This document shows, one piece after another, positions 8,803 to 16,360 of a stretch of DNA of 64,000 bases; position 1 is the stretch's first letter, and each line of letters begins with the position of its first letter. The notes under the pieces were generated by a model that worked only from the letters and a program-made list of their open reading frames with translations, ran no database searches and had not been told where the DNA came from. This DNA is from Streptomyces longhuiensis (GTDB lineage: Bacteria > Actinomycetota > Actinomycetes > Streptomycetales > Streptomycetaceae): contig NZ_CP085173.1 of the NCBI RefSeq assembly GCF_020616555.1, positions 8,386,001 through 8,450,000 of the forward strand. The letters are read 5' to 3'. The position numbers were made by a program, and so were the translations under genes.

Positions 8803-9825
8803 ATGGCCCAGTCGGTGGGTATCAAGGACGTCGCCCGCGCCGCCGGAGTCTCCGTCGGCACGGTCTCGAACGTCATCAACCGCCCGGACTCCGTCGCCTC
8901 CGACACCAGGGCCCGGGTGCTGTCCGCCATCGACCGGCTCGGCTACGTACGCAGCGAGTCGGCGCGCCAGCTGCGCGCCGGCCGCAGCCGCATCATGGGG
9001 CTGCTCGTCCTCGACATGGGCAACCCGTTCTTCGTGGACGTCGCGCGCGGCGCCGAGCGTGCCGCGCGCGAGGCCGGGCTCGGCGTCATGGTGTGCAACA
9101 GCGCGCAGAACCCCTCCGAGGAGGCCGAGTACCTCTCCCTGTTCGCCGAGCAGCGCGTGCGGGGCGTGCTCCTCACCCCGGCCGAGGCGAGCGGGCGCAA
9201 CATCGAGAGCTTCCGCCGGCACGGCATCCCGTTCGTGCTCGTCGACCGTGTCGCCGAGGGCACCTCGGAGTGCTCCGTGTCCGTGGACGACGTCACCGGC
9301 GGCGCGCTCGCCGTGCGCCACCTCGTCGACGCCGGACACCGCAGCATCGCCTACGTCAGCGGACCGCCCGCGCTCAACCAGGTCAAGGACCGCCGCACCG
9401 GCGCCCTCCAGGCCCTGACCGAGGCGGGCCTCCCGGCCGGGGTGCTGCGCGAACTGCCCACCGAGCGGCTCGACGTCGCGGCGGGACGTGACGCCGGCGC
9501 CCGCCTGCTCGGCCTCGCCGATCGCCCCACCGCCGCGTTCTGCGCCAACGACCTGCTCGCCCTCGGCGTCCTCCAGGCGATGTACGCGGCCGGGGTACGG
9601 GTCCCCGAGGACATCGCGATCGTCGGCTACGACGACATCGAGTTCGCGTCCGCCGCCACCGTGCCCCTGACCTCGGTGCGCCAGCCCGCCGTCACCATGG
9701 GAGCGATGGCCGCCGAACTGCTCCTGGAGGAGACCGAGCCCGCGAGCGGCGAGCCCCACCGCCACCGCAGGGTCGTTCTCCAGCCCGAGCTGGTCGTACG
9801 GGGGTCGAGTCTGGGCTCGCGCTGA
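8803..9825 (+). CDS. LacI-family repressor of the rhamnoside locus
   Basis: A 340-aa regulator. The N-terminal helix-turn-helix IKDVARAAGVSVGTVSNVIN (residues 7-26) is textbook LacI, followed by the hinge LRAGRSRIMGLLVLDMGNPFF and a sugar-binding effector domain (VDRVAEG, FCANDLLALGVLQAMYAAG, IVGYDDIEFA). GGAGG precedes the ATG. It lies 101 bases after the transport genes. The probable targets are the TGAA-N4-TTCA palindromes at 451, 3733 and 3956, with rhamnose or a derivative as inducer. Target and ligand are inferences from position. Confidence 0.9.
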   Translation: MAQSVGIKDVARAAGVSVGTVSNVINRPDSVASDTRARVLSAIDRLGYVRSESARQLRAGRSRIMGLLVLDMGNPFFVDVARGAERAAREAGLGVMVCNSAQNPSEEAEYLSLFAEQRVRGVLLTPAEASGRNIESFRRHGIPFVLVDRVAEGTSECSVSVDDVTGGALAVRHLVDAGHRSIAYVSGPPALNQVKDRRTGALQALTEAGLPAGVLRELPTERLDVAAGRDAGARLLGLADRPTAAFCANDLLALGVLQAMYAAGVRVPEDIAIVGYDDIEFASAATVPLTSVRQPAVTMGAMAAELLLEETEPASGEPHRHRRVVLQPELVVRGSSLGSR

Positions 9826-9836
9826 CATGTGCTGAA

Positions 9837-9876
9837 CTGAGCGGACACCGCACACCGTATTCCGAACGCCGCTCAG
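9837..9876 (+). terminator. Inverted repeat after the LacI gene
   Basis: CTGAGCGG (9837-9844) pairs with CCGCTCAG (9869-9876) across a 24-base loop. The 3' arm ends in the Shine-Dalgarno region of the gene at 9885. It could therefore terminate the upstream transcript or modulate translation downstream. Confidence 0.4.
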
Positions 9877-9884
9877 GAGCCTCC

Positions 9885-11189
9885 TTGACGACCGCCACAT
9901 ACCGCCAGCCCGGTGTCGTCCTCACCGACCGCCGCTTCTCCGTGCCGCTCGACCACGACCACCCCGAGGGCGAGAGCATCGAGCTGTTCGCCCGCGAGGC
10001 GGTGGCCATCGGCAAGGAACACGAGAACCTCCCGTGGCTCCTGTACCTCCAGGGCGGCCCCGGATTCGGCGCCAACCGGTTCTCCGGCAAGCAGGCCTGG
10101 CTCGACCGGGCCCTCCAGGACCACCGGGTGCTCCTCCTCGACCAGCGCGGCACCGGCAGCTCCACCCCGGCCAACCGGCAGACGCTCCCGCTGCGCGGCG
10201 GCCCGCGCGAACAGGCCGACTACCTCACGCACTTCCGCGCCGACTCGATCGTCCGCGACTGCGAGGCGATCCGCGGCGAGGTGACCGGCGGCGCCCCCTG
10301 GACCGTCCTCGGCCAGAGCTTCGGCGGATTCTGCGCCACCCACTACCTGTCGACGGCCCCCGAGGGCCTCACCGCCGCCGTCATCACCGGTGGCCTGCCC
10401 ACGCTCGACGGCCACGCGGACGACGTCTACCGTGCCGCGTACCCGCGCATCGAACGCAAGGTCGCCGCCCACTACGCGCGCTACCCGCAGGACGTCGAGC
10501 GCGCCCGCCGCATCGCCGAGTACCTCGCCGAGCACGAGCCCGTACTGAACGGCGGCTACCGGCTGACCGTCGAGGCCTTCCAGTCCCTGGGCATCCTGCT
10601 CGGCGGGACCGGCGGCAGCGACCGCCTGCACTACCTCCTCGAGGACGCCTTCGTCCGCACGCCCGCCGGCGTCGAACTGTCCGACGCCTTCCAGGAGGAC
10701 GTGCAGGCGACCCTCTCGTACGCCGGACACCCGCTCTACGCGCTCGTGCACGAGGCCATCTACGGACAGGACGCCCGGCCCACGAACTGGTCGGCCGAGC
10801 GCGTACGTGCCGAGTTCCCCCAGTTCGACGCCGCGAAGACCCTCGCCGGTGACGGGCCCCTGCTCTTCACGGGCGAGTCCGTGCATCCGTGGATGTTCGA
10901 CTGCGACCCGGCCCTGCGCCCCCTGCGCGAGACCGCCGAACTCCTCGCCGCCCGCACCGACTGGGCCCCGCTCTACGACCCCGCGCGCCTGGCCGCCAAC
11001 GAGGTGCCGACCGTCGCCGCCGTCTACCACGACGACATGTACGTCGACACGGCCCACGCCCTGCGCACGGCCCGCACCGTCAAGGGCCTGCGCACCTGGG
11101 TCACCGACGAGTTCGAGCACGACGGACTGCGGGCCGGAGCGCCGCGCGTCCTCGACCGGCTGCTCGCGATGGTGCGCGGAGACGCCTGA
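9885..11189 (+). CDS. Alpha/beta hydrolase, proline iminopeptidase-like (S33)
   Basis: Probably releases N-terminal proline or related residues from small peptides in the cytoplasm; 434 aa matches the large S33 prolyl aminopeptidases. The oxyanion motif LQGGPGFG lies near residue 58, the DQRGTGSS loop near 90, and the nucleophile elbow GQSFGG near 145. A late Asp/His pair (near DDMYVDT and FEHDGL) can complete the triad. There is no signal peptide. The start is a TTG with CAGGAGCC upstream. It follows the LacI gene on the same strand, but a link to rhamnose use is not evident. Confidence 0.85.
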   Translation: MTTATYRQPGVVLTDRRFSVPLDHDHPEGESIELFAREAVAIGKEHENLPWLLYLQGGPGFGANRFSGKQAWLDRALQDHRVLLLDQRGTGSSTPANRQTLPLRGGPREQADYLTHFRADSIVRDCEAIRGEVTGGAPWTVLGQSFGGFCATHYLSTAPEGLTAAVITGGLPTLDGHADDVYRAAYPRIERKVAAHYARYPQDVERARRIAEYLAEHEPVLNGGYRLTVEAFQSLGILLGGTGGSDRLHYLLEDAFVRTPAGVELSDAFQEDVQATLSYAGHPLYALVHEAIYGQDARPTNWSAERVRAEFPQFDAAKTLAGDGPLLFTGESVHPWMFDCDPALRPLRETAELLAARTDWAPLYDPARLAANEVPTVAAVYHDDMYVDTAHALRTARTVKGLRTWVTDEFEHDGLRAGAPRVLDRLLAMVRGDA

Positions 11190-11198
11190 GAGGCCAGG

Positions 11199-11230
11199 GG
11201 GCGGGGGAGGCGAGCCAGCCTTCCCCGCCC
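11199..11230 (+). terminator. GC-rich terminator hairpin
   Basis: GGGCGGGGGAGGC (11199-11211) pairs with GCCTTCCCCGCCC (11218-11230) with one G-U pair and a 6-base loop. There is no T-tract, as is common in actinobacteria. It lies between the S33 hydrolase and the PIG-L gene. Confidence 0.7.
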
Positions 11231-11276
11231 GGCGAACACCCCCGCATCGCGGACGGCACCGCATTAGGGTGCGGCC

Positions 11277-12035
11277 ATGACCGAGCCGAAGACCCAGACC
11301 GCCGCCCCCGACCAACTGCTGCCCATGCCCGAGGACTGGCAGCGCGCCCTCGCTGTCGTGGCGCACCCGGACGACCTCGAATACGGCTGCTCCGCGGCGA
11401 TCGCCGGCTGGACCGACGGCGGACGCGACGTCACGTACGTCCTCGCCACCCGCGGAGAGGCGGGCATCGACACCCTCGAACCCGCCAAGTGCGCGCCGCT
11501 GCGCGAGCAGGAGCAGCGCGCGAGCGCCGCCGTCGTCGGCGTGGACACCGTCGAGTTCCTCGACCACAAGGACGGCGTTGTCGAGTACGGGACCGCGCTG
11601 CGCCGCGACATCGCCGCCGCGATCCGCAGGCACCGGCCCGAACTCCTCATCACCCTCAACCACCGCGACACCTGGGGCGGCGTCGCCTGGAACACCCCCG
11701 ACCATGTCGCCGTCGGCCGGGCCACCCTCGACGCGGCGGCGGACGCGGGCAACCGCTGGATCTTCCCCGAGCTCATCGAGCAGGGCCTCGAGCCGTGGAA
11801 CGGCGTGCGCTGGGTCGCCGTCGCGGGCTCGTCGTCGCCCACGCACGCGGTCGACGCGACGCCCGGTATCGAACGGGCCGTGCACTCCCTGCTCGAACAC
11901 CGCACATACATCGAGGTGTTGACGGACGAGGACCCCGAGACCTACTGCCGCTCGTTCCTCACCGGCAACGTCCAGGCCGCCGCGGAGCGCTTCGGCGGCA
12001 CACCGGCCGTTCCGTTCGAAGTCTTCAGTCGGTAG
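11277..12035 (+). CDS. PIG-L family deacetylase
   Basis: Zinc-dependent N-deacetylase of the GlcNAc-PI deacetylase/MshB/BshB family, acting on N-acetylated sugars or similar small molecules; 252 aa is normal. The metal motif AHPDD lies near residue 25 and the second His set is in ITLNHRDTWGGVAWNTPDH near 125-143. No signal peptide is visible, so it acts in the cytoplasm. A terminator-like hairpin separates it from the upstream hydrolase, so it probably has its own promoter. The exact substrate cannot be read from sequence. Confidence 0.88.
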   Translation: MTEPKTQTAAPDQLLPMPEDWQRALAVVAHPDDLEYGCSAAIAGWTDGGRDVTYVLATRGEAGIDTLEPAKCAPLREQEQRASAAVVGVDTVEFLDHKDGVVEYGTALRRDIAAAIRRHRPELLITLNHRDTWGGVAWNTPDHVAVGRATLDAAADAGNRWIFPELIEQGLEPWNGVRWVAVAGSSSPTHAVDATPGIERAVHSLLEHRTYIEVLTDEDPETYCRSFLTGNVQAAAERFGGTPAVPFEVFSR

Positions 12036-12094
12036 GGCCCGTCACCTACTCTGCGTCTCCTGATGGTGTGTCAGGAAGGAGGGAGGGTGGCGGG

Positions 12095-12982
12095 ATGATC
12101 GACACGACGAGCAACGAACTTCCCGACGAAGGCGAAGGCGAAGGCGATGGCGAGGGCGAAGGCGGGGGTGGGGGTGGCGGCGCGCGGCGGCTCCGGCTGC
12201 ACGTCGAGGAGGGCGGCATCGGCGTCCTCACCCTGTGCCGGCCGGAGAAGCTGAACGCCTGGAGCTGGGAGTCGAGCCGCCAACTCGGCCTGCTCGCCGA
12301 CCGGATCCGCTTCGACGACACGATCCGGGTGGTGCTGCTGCGGGCCGAGGGGCGCGCCTTCTGCGCGGGCATCGACATCAAGGCGCCCGGCGGCGGGATC
12401 ACCGGGCGCTCCGGGGCCGAGCACACGCGCAACTACTTCGAGGGCATCCGCTGGGTCCACGAGCGGTTCCGCGCGTTCGCCGGCCTGCCGCAGCCCGTCG
12501 TCGCGGCCGTACAGGGCTACTGCCTCGGCGTCGGCTTCGAGCTGGCGCTGATGGCCGATGTGCGGATCGCGGCCGACGACGCGGTGTTCGCGCTGCCGGA
12601 GGCGCGGCTCGGGGTCGCCGTCGACGCGGGTGGCGATCTGCGGGTCGCGCGCGAGGCGGGCGCGGGCTGGGCCAAGTTCCTCGCGCTGACGGGCCGCCGC
12701 ATCGACGCAGGGACGGCGCACCGGCTGAACCTGGTCCAACAGGTCACCGGTGCGGGGGAGTTGGAGGGGGCGGCTCGCTCGGTCGCCGCGGAGATCGCGG
12801 CCAACGCACCGCTCGCCGTGCAGTCCGTCAAGCGGGACATCGACGCCTTCGCGGACGCGGGCATGGGGGCCGCGCTCGACCGAGTGGCGATGAGCGCGGC
12901 GCTCACGCTCACGTCGGAGGACATCAGGGAGGGCTACACGGCGAAGGCGGAGCGGCGCGAGCCGCGGTTCGGCGGGAAGTAG
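12095..12982 (+). CDS. Enoyl-CoA hydratase/isomerase family protein
   Basis: A crotonase-fold enzyme, 295 aa, hydrating or isomerising enoyl-CoA thioesters. The oxyanion-hole segments are AEGRAFCAGIDIK (about 85-97) and VQGYCLGVGFELALMADVRIAADDAVFALPE (about 137-167). The second catalytic acid position falls in the acidic ALPEARLGVAVDAGG stretch. Unusual for the family is a 30-residue N-terminal extension of alternating Glu/Asp-Gly followed by seven Gly, coded by a hexanucleotide repeat. GGAGGGAGGG precedes the ATG. With the SDR, MDR enzyme and acyl-CoA dehydrogenases downstream it suggests a beta-oxidation-type locus. Confidence 0.88.
   Translation: MIDTTSNELPDEGEGEGDGEGEGGGGGGGARRLRLHVEEGGIGVLTLCRPEKLNAWSWESSRQLGLLADRIRFDDTIRVVLLRAEGRAFCAGIDIKAPGGGITGRSGAEHTRNYFEGIRWVHERFRAFAGLPQPVVAAVQGYCLGVGFELALMADVRIAADDAVFALPEARLGVAVDAGGDLRVAREAGAGWAKFLALTGRRIDAGTAHRLNLVQQVTGAGELEGAARSVAAEIAANAPLAVQSVKRDIDAFADAGMGAALDRVAMSAALTLTSEDIREGYTAKAERREPRFGGK
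12128..12181 (+). repeat. In-frame GAAGGC hexanucleotide array plus poly-Gly codons
   Basis: Six consecutive hexamers of the form GA(A/T/G)GGC, then six Gly codons, lie inside the N-terminal coding region of the hydratase. They code for alternating Glu/Asp-Gly followed by oligo-Gly. Such an array can change length in steps of two residues without breaking the frame. Confidence 0.85.
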
Positions 12983-13053
12983 GACTTGCGTGGCGAGCAG
13001 AACGTGCACGGGAAGCACGGCTCGTACGAGACGTAGGGCTTGAGGGTCGCCCT

Positions 13054-14007
13054 TCACGGTCCCTCCCGGAACGGCCCCCTTCCCATCTGCTCCCGCACGG
13101 TCACCACGGCCGGGCTCACCAGTCCGCGTCGCTGCCAGTTCGCCCCGTCCACGACGAGTGTGTGGCCGCTGATGAAGCGGGCGTAGGGGGAGGCGAGGAA
13201 GGTGGCGGCCCAGCCCAGTTCGCGGGGCGCGCCGACGCGCAGGGCGGGCTGCCGGGCGCCGTGATCGGGGCCCTCTCCAGGGCTCCCTTCCGGGCCGCCC
13301 CTCGCGAGGTTGGCGCGGATGTCCCCCGTCATGTCCTCGTGCGGCATGAGGCCCGGCACGAGGTCGTTGACCTGGATCCCGTACGGGCCCCACTCCACGG
13401 CCAGCGTCTCCACCAGGTTCTTCACGCCCGCCTTGGCCGCCGCGCTGTGGGCGAAGCCTGGGCCGCCCGTCCATGCGTAGGAGGCGCCGACGGCGATCAC
13501 CGAGCCCGGCGTGCCCGCCGCGAGGTGTCTGCGGCCGAACTCTCGGGTCATGTAGAAGGTGCCGTTGAGGGTGATGTCGACGACGGTGCGCCAGGCGTTC
13601 GGGCTCATGTCCTCCGCGGGTACGGGGAAGTTGGCGGCCGCGTTGTTGACGAGGACGTCGGGGGCCCGCCCGTGGGCCGCCTCCGCCGCGTCGAAGACCT
13701 CGGCGATGCGGTCCGGATCCCTGATGTCGCAGACCGCGGCCGTCACCGTTCCGCCGTCGCGGCTCACGCGCGCCAGTTCCTCCAGCGCGGGCTCCAGGTG
13801 GGCGGCCCGGCGGCTCACGATCATCACGTTCGCGCCGAGCCGCGCGAACTCGGCGGCGACGGCCTTCCCGAGCCCGGTCCCGCCACCGGTGACCAGGACC
13901 AGGCTTCCCCGGTACGTTCCCGGGGGGAGCGCCGTCGTGCCGGCCGGGGGCGGGGCGGGCAGGCCTCGCGGTGTCGTCGCGCGGGCGGGGCCGGTCGAGT
14001 CCGTCAT
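13054..14007 (-). CDS. SDR oxidoreductase, 2,4-dienoyl-CoA reductase-like
   Basis: An NADP(H)-dependent reductase, 317 aa from the ATG at 14007. The cofactor motif TGGGTGLGK lies near residue 40 and NNAAANFPVPAEDMSPN follows. The catalytic region reads ASYAWTGGPGFAHSAAAKAG: the usual YxxxK is replaced by Tyr-x10-Ser-x3-Lys, the arrangement known from 2,4-dienoyl-CoA reductases. It would reduce dienoyl-CoA intermediates of unsaturated acyl chains. It diverges from the QOR-dehydrogenase operon across a palindrome at 14141. A longer form starting at 14043 is possible but has no better ribosome site. A Gly/Pro-rich insert near residue 245 is unusual. Confidence 0.85.
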   Translation of the reverse strand: MTDSTGPARATTPRGLPAPPPAGTTALPPGTYRGSLVLVTGGGTGLGKAVAAEFARLGANVMIVSRRAAHLEPALEELARVSRDGGTVTAAVCDIRDPDRIAEVFDAAEAAHGRAPDVLVNNAAANFPVPAEDMSPNAWRTVVDITLNGTFYMTREFGRRHLAAGTPGSVIAVGASYAWTGGPGFAHSAAAKAGVKNLVETLAVEWGPYGIQVNDLVPGLMPHEDMTGDIRANLARGGPEGSPGEGPDHGARQPALRVGAPRELGWAATFLASPYARFISGHTLVVDGANWQRRGLVSPAVVTVREQMGRGPFREGP

Positions 14008-14140
14008 GCCGTATCGATACCTCGTGGACGGCGAAAGCTCCATGCCTGCGACATCGCCTGGGGTGCTGCCTGGGGCGTTGCCCGGGGCAGCCCGCGACGG
14101 CGCGGGCGAAAAAGGGTCCCCGGCCTGTTCCCAGATGCCC

Positions 14141-14152
14141 AAGCGACCGCTT
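14141..14152. promoter_or_regulatory. TetR-type palindrome between the divergent acyl-CoA genes
   Basis: AAGCGACCGCTT has 5-bp perfect arms around a 2-bp centre and reads ACTAAGCGGTCGCTTGG on the minus strand. It lies 49 bases before the QOR gene and 134 before the SDR gene. Sites of this shape are typical of TetR regulators of acyl-CoA metabolism. No TetR gene is encoded in the window. Confidence 0.5.
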
Positions 14153-14201
14153 AGTATGCGAGCGAGCCCGGCAAGACGAAGAAGTCCCGTGGAGGCCCCG
14201 C

Positions 14202-15176
14202 ATGCAGGCATGGCAAGTGCACCGGAACGGCGAGCCGAGCGAGGTGATGGAGCTCGCCGACGTCGAGCGGCCCGTCCCCGGGGACGGACAGGTCCTGCTC
14301 AGGGTGCGCGCGGCGAACATCAACTTCCCGGACGCGCTGATGTGCCGGGGCCAGTACCAGGTGCGGCCCCCGATGCCGTTCACGCCCGGTGTGGAGATCT
14401 GCGGAGAGACCGAGGACGGCCGGCGCGTCCTGGCCAACCCCGCGCTGCCGCACGGCGGCTTCGCCGAGTACGCCGTGGCGGACGCCGCCGCCCTGCTGCC
14501 CGCGCCCGACGCGCTCGACGACGCCGAGGCCGCCGCCCTGCACATCGGCTACCAGACCGGCTGGTTCGGCCTGCACCGCAGGGCGCACCTCCAGGCGGGC
14601 GAGACGCTCCTCGTGCACGCGGCGGCCGGTGGCGTCGGCAGCGCAGCCGTCCAGCTCGGCAAGGCCGCCGGCGCCACCGTCATCGGCGTCGTCGGGGGCG
14701 AGGCGAAGGCGAAGGTGGCCCGCGACCTCGGCTGCGACGTCGTCATCGACCGCCGCGCCCAGGACGTCATCGCCGCCGTGAAGGAGGCCACCGGCGGCCG
14801 GGGCGCCGACGTCGTCTACGACCCGGTCGGCGGCGAGGCGTACACGCAGTCCACGAAGGTCGTCGCGTTCGAGGGCAGGATCGTCGTCGTCGGATTCGCG
14901 AGCGGCACGATCCCCAGCCCCGCCCTCAACCACGCGCTGGTGAAGAACTACGCGATCCTCGGCCTGCACTGGGGCCTGTACAACACCAAGGACCCGAAGC
15001 TGGTCGCCCACTGCCACGAGCAGCTCACCGAGCTCGCGGCGCGCGGCGCGATCAAGCCGCTGATCAGTGAGCGCGTGCCGCTGGCCGGCGCGGCGGCTGC
15101 CGTGCAGCGCGTCGCCGACGGCGTCACCACCGGCCGCGTCGCCGTGGTGCCCGGCAGCGAGGGGGCGGGCGCATGA
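14202..15176 (+). CDS. NADPH:quinone oxidoreductase / MDR-family reductase
   Basis: A zinc-independent medium-chain reductase, 324 aa. The N-terminal GroES-like domain has NINFPDALMCRGQYQ and GVEICGE. The Rossmann domain follows with HAAAGGVGSAAVQLGKAAGA (about 143-162), the NADPH-binding loop typical of quinone oxidoreductases and enoyl reductases. No structural-zinc Cys cluster is present. GGAGG precedes the ATG. Its stop overlaps the start of the first acyl-CoA dehydrogenase by four bases, so the three genes to 17448 form one operon. Its natural substrate may be an enoyl-CoA or quinone. Confidence 0.88.
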   Translation: MQAWQVHRNGEPSEVMELADVERPVPGDGQVLLRVRAANINFPDALMCRGQYQVRPPMPFTPGVEICGETEDGRRVLANPALPHGGFAEYAVADAAALLPAPDALDDAEAAALHIGYQTGWFGLHRRAHLQAGETLLVHAAAGGVGSAAVQLGKAAGATVIGVVGGEAKAKVARDLGCDVVIDRRAQDVIAAVKEATGGRGADVVYDPVGGEAYTQSTKVVAFEGRIVVVGFASGTIPSPALNHALVKNYAILGLHWGLYNTKDPKLVAHCHEQLTELAARGAIKPLISERVPLAGAAAAVQRVADGVTTGRVAVVPGSEGAGA

Positions 15177-16360
15177 CAGACGCCGCCGAACTGCGTCGCC
15201 GTACGCAGGAGTTGCTGGCCGCGTATCCGCCCGCGACCACGGAGCGTACCGACTTCCTGAAGGCCCGCTTCGATGCCGGGCTCGCGTGGGTGCACTACCC
15301 GCAGGGCCTCGGCGGGCTCGGTCTGCCGCGCTCGCTCCAGGCGGTCGTGGACGCCGAACTCGCCGCGGCGGACGCCCCGGACAACGATCCGCGCCGCATC
15401 GGCATCGGTCTCGGCATGGCGGCCCCGACGGTGCTCGGCTTCGGCACCGACGAGCAGAAGCAGCGCTTCCTGCGCCCGCTGTGGATCGGCGAGGAGGTGT
15501 GGTGCCAGCTGTTCAGCGAGCCCGGCGCGGGCTCCGACCTCGCGGCGCTCGGCACCCGCGCCGTGCGCGACGAGGCCACCGGCGACTGGGTGATCAACGG
15601 CCAGAAGGTGTGGACGTCCGGTGCCCACACCGCGCGCTGGGCCATCCTGATCGCCCGCACCGACCCGGACGTGCCCAAGCATCGAGGCATCACGTACTTC
15701 ATCTGTGACATGACCGACCCGGGTGTCGAGGTGCGGCCGCTGCGCCAGATCACCGGCGAGGCCGAGTTCAACGAGGTGTTCCTCACCGACGTCCGCATCC
15801 CGGACGCACACCGCCTCGGCGAGATCGGCGACGGCTGGAAGGTCGCGCAGACCACGCTGATGAACGAGCGTGTGTCGATCGGCGGTTCCCGCATCCCGCG
15901 TGAGGGCGGCATGATCTCCGCGGTCGCGAAGACATGGCGTGAGCGCCCCGAGCTGCGCACCCAGGATCTGCACCAGCGGCTCATGAAGCTGTGGGTCGAG
16001 GCCGAGGTCGCCCGTCTCACCGGCGAGCGCCTGCGCCAGCAGCTGGTCGCGGGCCAGCCGGGCCCCGAGGGTTCGGGCATGAAGCTCGGCTTCGCCCGGC
16101 TCAACCAGGAGATCAGCGGCCTGGAGATCGAACTCCTCGGCGAAGAGGGCCTGTTGTACGACGACTGGACCATGCGCCGGCCGGCCGTCGTGGACTTCCT
16201 GGCCCGTGACGCCGGATACCGCTATCTGCGTGCCAAGGGCAACAGCATCGAGGGCGGGACGAGCGAGGTCCTGCTCAACATCGTCGCCGAACGCGTTCTC
16301 GGGCTGCCGTCCGAGCCGCGCACCGACAAGGACGTCGCCTGGAAGGACCTCGCGCGATGA
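15173..16360 (+). CDS. Acyl-CoA dehydrogenase, catalytic subunit
   Basis: FAD-dependent alpha,beta-desaturase of acyl-CoA thioesters, 395 aa. Family signatures are CQLFSEPGAGSDLA (about 112-125) and the FAD segment WVINGQKVWTSGAH (about 139-152). The C-terminal motif NSIEGGTSEVLLNIVAERVLG carries the Glu at the position of the catalytic base. It overlaps the upstream and downstream genes by four bases each. The partner encoded next lacks this Glu, which suggests a heteromer in which this chain carries the chemistry, as in actinobacterial FadE pairs for sterol or side-chain oxidation. Confidence 0.9.
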   Translation: MTDAAELRRRTQELLAAYPPATTERTDFLKARFDAGLAWVHYPQGLGGLGLPRSLQAVVDAELAAADAPDNDPRRIGIGLGMAAPTVLGFGTDEQKQRFLRPLWIGEEVWCQLFSEPGAGSDLAALGTRAVRDEATGDWVINGQKVWTSGAHTARWAILIARTDPDVPKHRGITYFICDMTDPGVEVRPLRQITGEAEFNEVFLTDVRIPDAHRLGEIGDGWKVAQTTLMNERVSIGGSRIPREGGMISAVAKTWRERPELRTQDLHQRLMKLWVEAEVARLTGERLRQQLVAGQPGPEGSGMKLGFARLNQEISGLEIELLGEEGLLYDDWTMRRPAVVDFLARDAGYRYLRAKGNSIEGGTSEVLLNIVAERVLGLPSEPRTDKDVAWKDLAR

